The notes: generated by a model from the letters alone, not told the origin. DNA of 9,031 nt from Pseudomonadota bacterium (GCA_963205285.1 CAUJJQ010000108.1:1-9031); one strand, 5' to 3'. Counted from the stretch's first letter, positions 1 through 6,916 are shown. Numbers and translations are program-made.

Positions 1-616
1 CGGTGCAATGGCGCGCTGCCAGATCCATCAACGCCTGGGCAAAATCGCCCGCCCGCTCGTTTGGCCATAGCTGCGCGGCAGCGGCTGTAACTTCACCCTT
101 TGCGGGGGGCAGTGGGGTCATAATCGCAAAAAGCCGCGCGACGACGCGCAGGATATTGGCGTCGATGGGGATGGTCTGCTGGCCAAAGGCGATGGCGGCA
201 ATCGCCGCAGCGCTATAGGGGCCGACCCCGGGCAGGCGCAGCAACTCGGTTTCGGTGGCGGGGAACTGCCCGCCATATTGGTCGACCAGTTTCTTGGCAC
301 AAGCAATCAGGCTGCGCGCGCGGGCATAATAGCCAAGCCCCGCCCACTCGGCCATCACATCGGCTTCGTCCGCCACCGCGAGCGCGGCCAGATCGGGCCA
401 GCGCGCCACAAAGCGCAAAAAACGCGGGGTCACCGCGCTGACGCCGGTTTGTTGCAACATCACCTCTGACAGCCAGACGCGATAGGGGTTGGGCTGGCCC
501 CCTTCACCCGGCGGGTGACGCCATGGCAGTTGGCGGGCGTGGACATCATACCAGTCGAGCAGTTTTTGCGCCGCCGCGCGGGCAGGGGTGCTGACAATGT
601 TGCGGCTGGCGGGCAT
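1..616 (-). CDS. mutY: A/G-specific adenine DNA glycosylase MutY (5' part, cut by window edge)
   Basis: Base-excision repair enzyme that removes adenine mispaired with 8-oxoguanine or guanine. The minus frame is open from an ATG at 616 to the window edge (205 codons visible; family members are about 350 aa). Visible motifs: LPWR (30-33), YRVWLSEVMLQQT (45-57) with catalytic Glu51, GLGYYARAR (93-101), the helix-hairpin-helix LPGVGPYSAAAI (128-139), and catalytic Asp152 in PIDANILRV. GDFAQALMDLAARHC follows, where Cys204 is the first expected ligand of the C-terminal 4Fe-4S cluster. The other three cysteines and the NUDIX-like 8-oxoG recognition domain lie outside the window. Oddity: the usual DGN around the catalytic Asp reads DAN. 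A weak AAGG lies just before the start. The gene is divergent from the DciA-like gene with a 14-base gap, so its promoter must lie inside that gene. Family assignment is very secure; the exact start less so. Confidence 0.95.
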   Translation of the reverse strand, partial: MPASRNIVSTPARAAAQKLLDWYDVHARQLPWRHPPGEGGQPNPYRVWLSEVMLQQTGVSAVTPRFLRFVARWPDLAALAVADEADVMAEWAGLGYYARARSLIACAKKLVDQYGGQFPATETELLRLPGVGPYSAAAIAAIAFGQQTIPIDANILRVVARLFAIMTPLPPAKGEVTAAAAQLWPNERAGDFAQALMDLAARHCT

Positions 617-630
617 CGCCTTGCTATGGC

Positions 631-1209
631 ATGACGGCGGCCATGGCAAAAGCACCCAAAACGGTAAAGCGGGCGAACGGGCGCAGCGCCAAGAATAGTG
701 CCAAGAGCAGTGAACGCGTTGGCGCGCCGCGCGCGATTGCCGATTTGTTGCCCGGTATTGGCGACAAGGCGTTCCGCCGTTTTGGCTTTGTCCAATCGTC
801 TGTCCTGTTGCGCTGGTCCGAAATAGTGGGGGACAGGCTGGCCGCGCGCACCAAACCCCTGTCGCTGCGCTTTCCACGCGGCAAGCAGCAAGATGGCACG
901 CTCCACATCGCGGTGGAGGGCGCGCATGGTCCGATCATCCAGCTTGCCATCCCCGAAATTATAGAACGGGTAAATGGCTTTTTTGGCTATCGCGCGGTCA
1001 GCCAGATTAAATTGCAACAGGGCCGCGCGCCGCGCGCGCCAGCGCCGGTAACACCCGCGCCACCGCCCCCCGAAATCGCTGCTCCGTCACCCCGGGCAGT
1101 GGCGGCGCTACGTTCGATTGCCGACCCGCAATTGCGCACGGTGCTGGAGGGACTGGCCGCCGCGCTGGCGCATGGATCGACAGGTGACGGCGGCAAAAAA
1201 AGCGGATAG
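631..1209 (+). CDS. DciA-like DUF721 family protein (probable replicative helicase loader/partner)
   Basis: The 192-aa product has a basic N-terminus (about 1-30), then a DUF721 domain at about 34-135. The domain starts AIADLLPGIGDKAFRRFGF and includes the characteristic WSEIVGDRLAARTKPL stretch and a GTLHIAVEGAHG strand. A Pro/Ala-rich linker (about 135-158) and a predicted C-terminal helix (VAALRSIADPQLRTVLEGL) follow. DUF721 is the DciA family, which in many bacteria lacking DnaC interacts with the DnaB helicase at replication initiation; that role is inferred here. No good Shine-Dalgarno precedes the ATG at 631 or the alternative ATG at 643 (MAKAPKTVKR, 188 aa), so the start is uncertain. 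It is the first gene of a probable operon with two DsbA-type genes and smc; its stop lies 9 bases before the next ATG. Its promoter must overlap the start of divergent mutY. Confidence 0.88.
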   Translation: MTAAMAKAPKTVKRANGRSAKNSAKSSERVGAPRAIADLLPGIGDKAFRRFGFVQSSVLLRWSEIVGDRLAARTKPLSLRFPRGKQQDGTLHIAVEGAHGPIIQLAIPEIIERVNGFFGYRAVSQIKLQQGRAPRAPAPVTPAPPPPEIAAPSPRAVAALRSIADPQLRTVLEGLAAALAHGSTGDGGKKSG

Positions 1210-1213
1210 GGAG
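1208..1213 (+). promoter_or_regulatory. Shine-Dalgarno AGGGAG deciding the start of the first DsbA gene
   Basis: AGGGAG lies 5 bases before the ATG at 1219. A GTG at 1213 is in frame but overlaps this site, so ATG 1219 is the better start. The site also overlaps the TAG stop of the DciA-like gene (1207-1209), consistent with translational coupling. Confidence 0.7.
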
Positions 1214-1218
1214 TGGCC

Positions 1219-1950
1219 ATGCATAAACTGACTACAAATGTCATTTCATTCCTGCGGCGCGGCAATCGGCTGTTGTTTCTACCCCTGATTTTGGGGTTGG
1301 CGGGAACGGCACTCGCAACACCTGTGGCGGTTAATTGGCTGAGCCGCATCGCCATTGGCGCGGGCGGTTCGCATATCATGGGTAACCCGGCAGCGCGCGT
1401 GCGCCTGACCGAGTATGAAAGCTATACCTGCCCGCATTGTGCGCATTTCACCGCTGAATCGGGGCCAGCAATCGGTGCGCGTTTTGTCGCGCCGGGCAAT
1501 GTCAGCGTCGAAGTGCGGCATATTTTGCGCGACCCGATTGATTTTGCGATGACCGTGGCGGTCAACTGCGGGTCATCGGCGCGTTTTTTTTCGCGGCATG
1601 AGGCGATGATGGCCGCACAGAGCGGGATTTTTGCGCGCGTGCAGGCCCTGCCAGCCGCGACGATTGAACGTTGGGGGCAGGTGGCGGGCGGCCAGCGTCT
1701 GCGCCGGATTGCCGATGACAGCGGTGTGACTGCCTGGATGCAGGGCCGCGGCTTTACGGCGGCGCAAATCAACCAATGTTTTGCGGATACCGCGATGCAC
1801 CAACGCTTGCTCGCCATGTCGAATGCGGCCGGCGCGGCGGGTATTAATGCGACACCGATGTTCGCCATCAACGGCCAGACACAAGCGATCAACAATGTGT
1901 ATGATTGGGCTACCCTCTCGACCGCGCTCAGCCACGCCGTCGGCCAATGA
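1219..1950 (+). CDS. DsbA family thiol:disulfide oxidoreductase (exported, alpha-DsbA type)
   Basis: Periplasmic thiol oxidase of the thioredoxin-fold DsbA family, 243 aa. The N-terminus has a basic region (RRGNR, 13-17) and a hydrophobic core (18-33) with a possible signal peptidase I site after TALA (Ala33); without cleavage it would be a membrane anchor. The fold starts around VRLTEYESYT and carries the redox motif Cys71-Pro-His-Cys74, identical in type to the CPHC of classical DsbA. The cis-proline loop is INATPMFAING (cis-Pro213). Two further cysteines, Cys117 (VNCGSSARFF) and Cys187 (INQCFAD), match positions in the next gene product. They probably form the second, non-catalytic disulfide known from alphaproteobacterial DsbAs such as Wolbachia alpha-DsbA1. 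The DsbB-type reoxidant is not in this window. The stop TGA overlaps an ATG of the next frame, but the better start of the next gene is 29 bases downstream. Confidence 0.92.
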   Translation: MHKLTTNVISFLRRGNRLLFLPLILGLAGTALATPVAVNWLSRIAIGAGGSHIMGNPAARVRLTEYESYTCPHCAHFTAESGPAIGARFVAPGNVSVEVRHILRDPIDFAMTVAVNCGSSARFFSRHEAMMAAQSGIFARVQALPAATIERWGQVAGGQRLRRIADDSGVTAWMQGRGFTAAQINQCFADTAMHQRLLAMSNAAGAAGINATPMFAINGQTQAINNVYDWATLSTALSHAVGQ

Positions 1951-1966
1951 AACGGAACAAGCAGAT

Positions 1967-1972
1967 AAAGGA
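1967..1972 (+). promoter_or_regulatory. Shine-Dalgarno AAAGGA deciding the start of the lipoprotein DsbA gene
   Basis: AAAGGA sits 7 bases before the ATG at 1980. In-frame ATGs at 1905 and 1947 would add a charged N-terminal extension before the signal peptide and lack such a site, so 1980 is chosen. Confidence 0.7.
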
Positions 1973-1979
1973 AATTTGG

Positions 1980-2729
1980 ATGCGCAAGATTTTTTCCCTT
2001 TCGCTGGCGGGTGCGCTGGCACTCACCCTGGCCGCGTGCGGCAGCGGTGGTGATGCGGGTGCGACCAGCGGCGAAGCTTTGCCCAAGGTCGCAGCGCCTG
2101 CGGGGCAAAACTGGTCGGCGATGGTGCGGGCGACCGACGAAGGCTTTTTAATGGGCAACCCCGATGCGCCCATCAAAGTGGTCGAATATGGGTCGCTGAC
2201 CTGTTCGCACTGCGGCGAATTTTCGCAGACCAGTCATGAAGAACTGCGCCGTGATTTCATCGACACAGGCCGGGTAAGCTTTGAAATGCGGCCCTTCATC
2301 CGTGACCCGCTCGACCTCAGCATGGCGGTGGTCGCTGCCTGTCAGGGGCCGGAACGATTCTTCCCCCTCGTCGATAGCCTCTACGCTGGCCAGAACGCGA
2401 TTTTGGAAAACGCCAGCGCCGTGTCGCAAAGCAGCGCCGCGCAGTTGCAGAACATTCAGAATCTACCTGAAAATCAGCGAATTCCGGCGATGGCACAGAT
2501 TTTCGGGGTCGCCAATATCTTTGCCGCGCGCGGGGTTTCAGCGGACGTGGTGACCCGGTGCATTGGTGATGCAGCGGCGGTGCAACGGCGCGTCGAAGTC
2601 ACCTCCAACGCGGTGCAGCGTTACGAAGTGAATGTCACCCCGACCTTCATGATCAATGGCGCGATCGCCAGCGATGTCGCCACTTGGCCGCAAATGCGCG
2701 ACAAATTGCGCGCGGCCGGCGCGCGTTAA
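1980..2729 (+). CDS. DsbA family thiol:disulfide oxidoreductase, lipoprotein
   Basis: Second thioredoxin-fold DsbA-family protein, 249 aa, a paralogue of the preceding gene. It starts MRKIF, followed by a hydrophobic stretch ending in the lipobox LAAC (Cys20), so it is predicted to be lipidated and membrane-tethered on the periplasmic side. A Gly/Ser/Ala linker (21-45) leads into the catalytic domain with redox motif Cys75-Ser-His-Cys78 in EYGSLTCSHCGEF and cis-Pro221 in VNVTPTFMING. Cys121 (AACQGPERFF) and Cys194 (VTRCIGD) align with Cys117 and Cys187 of the upstream paralogue. Both proteins also share an (I/F)(L/I)RDP(I/L)D element after the first helices. The active-site dipeptide SH instead of PH may shift its redox potential. 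It lies 29 bases after the first DsbA gene and 57 bases before smc, probably in one operon. Substrates cannot be inferred. Confidence 0.92.
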   Translation: MRKIFSLSLAGALALTLAACGSGGDAGATSGEALPKVAAPAGQNWSAMVRATDEGFLMGNPDAPIKVVEYGSLTCSHCGEFSQTSHEELRRDFIDTGRVSFEMRPFIRDPLDLSMAVVAACQGPERFFPLVDSLYAGQNAILENASAVSQSSAAQLQNIQNLPENQRIPAMAQIFGVANIFAARGVSADVVTRCIGDAAAVQRRVEVTSNAVQRYEVNVTPTFMINGAIASDVATWPQMRDKLRAAGAR

Positions 2730-2786
2730 GCCGATCGGTCGGGGGCGGAAATTGACGGCCGGACGGGCAAGCGGGTGGGGGGCGAA

Positions 2787-5700
2787 ATGCGCATAACCCG
2801 CCTGCGCCTGTCCGGCTTCAAAAGTTTCGTCGAGCCGACTGATTTGATTATCGCGCCGGGGTTGACCGGCATCGTCGGTCCCAATGGCTGCGGCAAATCC
2901 AACCTGCTCGAAGCGATCCGCTGGGTGATGGGCGAATCATCGCCCAAATCGATGCGCGGCGGCGGGATGGAGGATGTGATTTTTGCCGGAACCGACGGGC
3001 GTCCGGCGCGCGATTTCGCCGAAGTTTCCCTGATGTGTGAGGGGGATGGCAGCCTGCTCCCCCCCAGTATCGCGGCGGGCGATGACAGTCAGTTTGAAGT
3101 GACCCGCCGGATTGAACGTGGTGCGGGCAGTGCCTATCGGGCCAATGGCCATGATGTGCGGGCAAAGGATGTCGCGCTGATTTTCGCCGATGCGGCGACC
3201 GGCGCGCATAGTCCGGCACTGGTGTCGCAGGGCAAGGTTGCATCGATTATCGCCGCCAAGCCGCAGGAACGGCGCCTGCTGCTCGAAGAAGCAGCGGGGA
3301 TTTCGGGGCTACATGTCCGGCGCAAGGATGCTGAACAGAAATTGCGCGCTACAGAGACAAATTTGGCGCGTGTCGCCGATATGCTGGGCGATATGGCGAG
3401 CCGCGCGGGTGCGCTCAGGCGGCAGGCGCGGGCCGCCGAACGCTATGCCAAATTGACCGATGCCATTCGCATCGCCGAAGCGCGGATGATCTATGCGCGT
3501 TGGCGCGAGGCAGCGGCAGCGGCGGATGCTGCACGGGCAGAGGCGGCAAGCGCCGATGCGGCGGTCGATGCCGCTAATGCCGCGCAAGCAGCAGCGGCAT
3601 CCGCGCAGGGCGCGGCGGCAACGCGACTCAGCAGCGCGCGCGAAGCGGCCAATGCGGCGCGCGAGGCGGAACATATTTCCTCCGTCGAATTGGCGCGCCA
3701 ACGCAGCGAGGCCGAGGCACTGCGCCAACGCCTGCTTGACCTGGAGGGGGAGGCAAGCCGCCTCCACCGCGATCGGGAGGCGGAGGATGCGCTGGCCCGT
3801 GAAGGGGCGGCGGCGATTGTCCGGCTCGAAGCGGCGGCAAAGGAAGCGGCGGCACGGCGCGGCAGCCTGTCGGGGACGCGCGGCGCGCTCGATACGGGTC
3901 TGGCCCGCGCCGCCGATGTTGCGCGCGACGGGGATGTTGCGCTCGCCGAAGCGCGCGCCGCCATGGCGCATGCCAGCGCCGAACGGCGCATCGCCGATGC
4001 CGCACTGGCAGAGGCAGAGCGCCGGCACCAGCGGGTGAGCGCCGATGGCGCGCGGATCGCCAGCGAAATTGCCGCGCTGGGCGATGGTGACCAACTCGAT
4101 CAGGCGGCGCAGGCGGCGACCCGGACCGCCTATACTGCGGCAAATGCGCTGGTGGCTGCAGAGGGGGCGCTTGCCGAAGCCGCGATTCAACGCGAAACAG
4201 CGCGTGAGGCAGCGGAGGGGGCCAGTGCAGCCCTGGGTGAAGCGCGCGCCGCGCTGACCGCGTTGGAGCGGGAAGCGGCGGCACTCCAACGATCTTTGAG
4301 CAACGCCAGCGGCGCAGCGGTGCTCGATGTCATAAGCGTGGATGCGGGGCTGGAGGCAGCGTTGGCAGCCGCGCTCGCCGATGATTTGGCCGCGCCCGTT
4401 GCCGAAGCCGATGGCGCATATGGCTGGGCGGGGGCAACCGCCGGGCGCGATGATCCGCCGCTCGATCGGGCGCTCACCCCGCTTGCGCAATATGTGCGCG
4501 CGCCTGCGCAATTGGCGCGGCGACTGGCGCAAATTGGCCTCGCCGATGCGGACAGGGGGCAAAAATTGGCGGTTGGTCAGCGGTTGGTGACGCGCGAGGG
4601 GCATATGCGGCGCTGGGACGGCTTTGTGACCGCAGGTGCCGGGGCGGGAGCGGCGGAGCGGCTCGAACGCGCGAACCGGCTGCAGGCGCTCAATGCGCAA
4701 ATCCCCGAAGTGGCAGCGCGCGTCGTGCGCTTGGTCACCGGACATGATGCGGCGCGTGGTGCGCAGGAGCGGGCGGAGGCGCAGCAAAATGCGGCGCGCG
4801 TGCGCCTGCGCGATGCCGAAACCGCCGCGCGCGATAATCGCCGCACCGCCGATACAGCAGAAGGCGCGTTACAACGCTATCGCGCATCGTCGGCGCATAT
4901 CGCCGAACGGCAGAGTGCGCAGCAGGGCGATGCGGCGGAGGCGGCGCGGCTGCTCGGTGAAGCGCGCGCGAACCTTTCTGCGCTGGGCGACGGTGCGGCG
5001 CTGCGCGACCTGCTCAGCCAATGCGAAGCGGCGGCGAATGATGCGCGCACGGCGCTCGGCGCAGCGCAGGATGCCATCGCAACGCATGCCCGCGAAATTG
5101 CAGCGGCGGCGGGGGCGGAGGCGGAGGCGCTTGCCGAAGCGCGCGGGTGGAAGGCACGGGCGGGCGAAGCCGCGCGGCGGATCAACGCCATGGCGGCGCG
5201 CGCGGCGGAGGTTGCGGCGCAGCTCGACACGCTGGCGGACAAGCCCCAAGCCTATGGCGATGCGATTGCGGCGGCGGAAACCGCGCGCAGCGATGCGCAT
5301 CAGGCGGTCATCGCCGCGCAGGGGGAGGAAAGCGCGGCTATGCTGGCCTTGCAGGGGGCTGAAGGCGCGCTTGCCACCGCGCGCGAGGCGCTGTCCAGTG
5401 CGCGCGAAGAACGCGCCGGTGCTGCTGCGCGTGCTGACAATGCGGAGGGGCGGCGCATCGAAATGGGCCGGATTTCGGGGGAGCGTTTTGCCTGCCCGCC
5501 GCCCCTGCTGCCGACGCAGGCAGGCTTTGCCGAGGAGGATGTCGCCCATCCGCAGGGCGAAAGCGCCGAGCATGAACGGCTGATGGGGGAGCGGGAGCGT
5601 ATCGGCCCGGTTAATCTCATCGCGGCGGAGGAATTGGCGACGCTGGAGGGGGAAATGGCCGGCGCGACCGCGCAATCGGAGGAACTGGCCCAAGCGGTTA

Positions 5701-6227
5701 ACCGGCTGCGCGGTTCCATTGGCCATTTGAACCGCGAAGGGCGCGCGCGCCTGACCGATGCATTCACCAAGGTTGACGGGCATTTCCAGCGGCTGTTCAC
5801 TAGCCTGTTCGGCGGCGGCACCGCCCATCTGGCGCTGGTCGAATCGGATGATCCGTTGGATGCAGGGCTGGAAATCATGGCCCAGCCGCCCGGTAAGAAA
5901 TTGGCGACGCTGACCCTGCTGTCGGGCGGCGAGCAGGCGCTGACCGCGATTGCGCTGATATTTGCGCTGTTCCTCACCAATCCGGCCCCCATCTGCGTGC
6001 TGGATGAGGTGGATGCGCCGTTGGACGATGCCAATGTCGAACGTTTCTGCGACCTGCTCCACATGATGGTGGGTGAGACCGCCACCCGCTATCTGATTGT
6101 CACGCATAATGCGGTGACGATGGCGCGGATGCACCGTTTGTTCGGGGTGACCATGGTCGAACGCGGGGTGTCGCGGCTGGTCAGCGTTGATTTGAACGCA
6201 GCGGAGCAATTATTGGCGGCGGAGTGA
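2787..6227 (+). CDS. smc: Chromosome segregation/condensation ATPase SMC
   Basis: Structural maintenance of chromosomes ATPase, 1146 aa, the core of the bacterial condensin with ScpA and ScpB (neither is in this window). The ATG at 2787 gives the canonical opening MRITRLRLSGFKSF; a GTG at 2775 is a poorer choice. Walker A is GPNGCGKS (31-38). A long Ala/Glu/Arg-rich coiled coil covers about 165-505, a compact hinge about 509-620 (ending near RRWDGFVT), and a second coiled coil about 620-930. The GPVNLIA element (940-946) leads to the C-terminal head. There the ABC signature LSGGEQ is at 1045-1050, Walker B LDEVDAPLDD at 1072-1081 with catalytic Glu1074, and the switch His1107 in IVTHN. All ATPase motifs are intact. 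The hinge is shorter than in Bacillus-type SMC. The gene probably ends the operon that begins with the DciA-like gene; 158 non-coding bases follow. RecN and Rad50 are excluded by the SMC-type N-terminus and the central hinge. Confidence 0.97.
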   Translation: MRITRLRLSGFKSFVEPTDLIIAPGLTGIVGPNGCGKSNLLEAIRWVMGESSPKSMRGGGMEDVIFAGTDGRPARDFAEVSLMCEGDGSLLPPSIAAGDDSQFEVTRRIERGAGSAYRANGHDVRAKDVALIFADAATGAHSPALVSQGKVASIIAAKPQERRLLLEEAAGISGLHVRRKDAEQKLRATETNLARVADMLGDMASRAGALRRQARAAERYAKLTDAIRIAEARMIYARWREAAAAADAARAEAASADAAVDAANAAQAAAASAQGAAATRLSSAREAANAAREAEHISSVELARQRSEAEALRQRLLDLEGEASRLHRDREAEDALAREGAAAIVRLEAAAKEAAARRGSLSGTRGALDTGLARAADVARDGDVALAEARAAMAHASAERRIADAALAEAERRHQRVSADGARIASEIAALGDGDQLDQAAQAATRTAYTAANALVAAEGALAEAAIQRETAREAAEGASAALGEARAALTALEREAAALQRSLSNASGAAVLDVISVDAGLEAALAAALADDLAAPVAEADGAYGWAGATAGRDDPPLDRALTPLAQYVRAPAQLARRLAQIGLADADRGQKLAVGQRLVTREGHMRRWDGFVTAGAGAGAAERLERANRLQALNAQIPEVAARVVRLVTGHDAARGAQERAEAQQNAARVRLRDAETAARDNRRTADTAEGALQRYRASSAHIAERQSAQQGDAAEAARLLGEARANLSALGDGAALRDLLSQCEAAANDARTALGAAQDAIATHAREIAAAAGAEAEALAEARGWKARAGEAARRINAMAARAAEVAAQLDTLADKPQAYGDAIAAAETARSDAHQAVIAAQGEESAAMLALQGAEGALATAREALSSAREERAGAAARADNAEGRRIEMGRISGERFACPPPLLPTQAGFAEEDVAHPQGESAEHERLMGERERIGPVNLIAAEELATLEGEMAGATAQSEELAQAVNRLRGSIGHLNREGRARLTDAFTKVDGHFQRLFTSLFGGGTAHLALVESDDPLDAGLEIMAQPPGKKLATLTLLSGGEQALTAIALIFALFLTNPAPICVLDEVDAPLDDANVERFCDLLHMMVGETATRYLIVTHNAVTMARMHRLFGVTMVERGVSRLVSVDLNAAEQLLAAE

Positions 6228-6235
6228 GGGCTAGA

Positions 6236-6330
6236 GTGATTTCGAGTGAAATGGAACATTTCACGGCCCGGAAATCACGGAAAACAAGGACAATTAGAGC
6301 CTGTTCCGTTTCAATCTAATCGAAATAGGC
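6236..6330. repeat. Structured intergenic element with nested inverted repeats (probable dispersed repeat)
   Basis: An outer pair, GTGATTTC (6236-6243) and GAAATCAC (6271-6278), is a perfect inverted repeat. It encloses a second perfect pair, GTGAAATG (6246-6253) and CATTTCAC (6257-6264), around a GAA loop. An AT-richer tail follows with shorter inverted arms: GCCT/AGGC (6299-6302 / 6327-6330) enclosing TTTC/GAAA (6309-6312 / 6322-6325). There is no T-run after the hairpin, so it is a poor intrinsic terminator. The tail resembles short intergenic repeats I recall in alphaproteobacterial genomes (its minus strand contains GATTGAAACGGAACAGG), but only one copy is present here, so its dispersed nature is inferred. 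Confidence 0.5.
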
Positions 6331-6368
6331 ACTAAGCGATCATCACCATCCTTGCTTGTTAACCCCAA

Positions 6369-6374
6369 TATAAT
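6369..6374 (+). promoter_or_regulatory. Candidate -10 box (TATAAT) for the plus-strand GNAT gene
   Basis: A perfect TATAAT in an AT-rich patch ends 11 bases before the ATG at 6386. No convincing -35 hexamer lies 16-18 bases upstream; TTGCTT at 6352-6357 is only 11 bases away. If used, transcription would start around 6380-6382 and the mRNA would be nearly leaderless for the 6386 start. Confidence 0.35.
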
Positions 6375-6385
6375 AGCATCGCCGC

Positions 6386-6913
6386 ATGATCGATATTCCG
6401 ATGATTGAAACCCCGCGTTTCCGGCTGCGCGCCGCACGGCGCGATGATTTTGACGAATATGCCCGCATGTGGGCCGATGAACGCACGACACGCTTTATCG
6501 GCGGTGCGCCGCGTGACCGCACAACTAGCTGGGCCAAATTCCTTGCCATGCCGGGGCTGTGGGCGCTGATGGGCTATGGCTATTGGATTTTTGCCGAACG
6601 GGACGGCGACCGACCGATGGGCGGCGGCGGCTTTTCCAATTTTGAGCGGGGTATTGCTGGCCTCGAACGCTTTGCAGAAGCGGGTTGGGCAATTGAACCC
6701 GATTGGTGGGGCAAGGGCGCGGTGAGTGAGATTATGGCCGCCGCCCTCGTCTGGGGCGATGCGCATCTGCCCGGCACCGGCGTGCGCTGCATCATCGATG
6801 ATGGCAATGGCGCATCGCACCGTGTTGCCGAAAAACTGGGCTTTCAGTCGCTGGGGGCCGTCCCCTTTGGGGAGGGGACGACCAACCTCTACCACCGCGA
6901 TTTTATGCGCTGA
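6386..6913 (+). CDS. GNAT family N-acetyltransferase (RimJ/RimL type)
   Basis: Acetyl-CoA-dependent N-acetyltransferase, 175 aa, a normal length for the RimJ/RimL-type (Acetyltransf_3) group. It starts MIDIPMIETPRFRLR, where ETPRxRLR is the usual first strand. An alternative ATG at 6401 would begin exactly at MIETPR. The central strands read YGYWIFAERDGDRPMGGGGF and AGWAIEPDWWGKG. The acetyl-CoA pyrophosphate loop is WWGKGAVSE (107-115), and the C-terminal motif is NGASHRVAEKLGF (141-153), typical of the family. No Shine-Dalgarno is evident before either start, and a TATAAT lies only 11 bases upstream of the first, so translation may be leaderless or nearly so. It converges with another GNAT gene, the stops separated by 3 bases. 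The substrate (protein N-terminus, antibiotic or metabolite) cannot be predicted. Confidence 0.9.
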   Translation: MIDIPMIETPRFRLRAARRDDFDEYARMWADERTTRFIGGAPRDRTTSWAKFLAMPGLWALMGYGYWIFAERDGDRPMGGGGFSNFERGIAGLERFAEAGWAIEPDWWGKGAVSEIMAAALVWGDAHLPGTGVRCIIDDGNGASHRVAEKLGFQSLGAVPFGEGTTNLYHRDFMR

Positions 6914-6916
6914 AAA

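Noticed and set aside
460..1017. Minus-strand open frame of 185 codons over the mutY/DciA-like junction
   Set aside because: It overlaps two recognised genes in another frame; Arg/Ala-rich shadow.
1422..2108. Minus-strand open frame of 228 codons across the two DsbA genes
   Set aside because: It spans the junction of two well-supported plus-strand genes and shows no coherent domain or ribosome-binding site.
2705..2745. GC-rich inverted arms around the end of the lipoprotein DsbA gene and CCGATCGG just after it, considered as a terminator
   Set aside because: No T-run follows, the arms are mostly Ala/Arg codons, and smc starts 57 bases later on the same strand, so readthrough is more likely.
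3309..4787. Long minus-strand open frame (492 codons) antisense to smc
   Set aside because: It lies wholly inside smc, and the composition is that of a high-GC shadow frame (Arg/Gly/Pro/Cys-rich, no recognisable domain). smc has all its motifs intact on the other strand.
4869..6209. Second long minus-strand open frame (446 codons) antisense to smc
   Set aside because: Same frame and same shadow composition as the one above; it covers the strongly conserved SMC C-terminal head, which explains the sequence.
6236..6278. Hairpin after smc as an intrinsic terminator
   Set aside because: The stem is followed by GGAAAACAAGG rather than a T-run; it fits a palindromic repeat element better.
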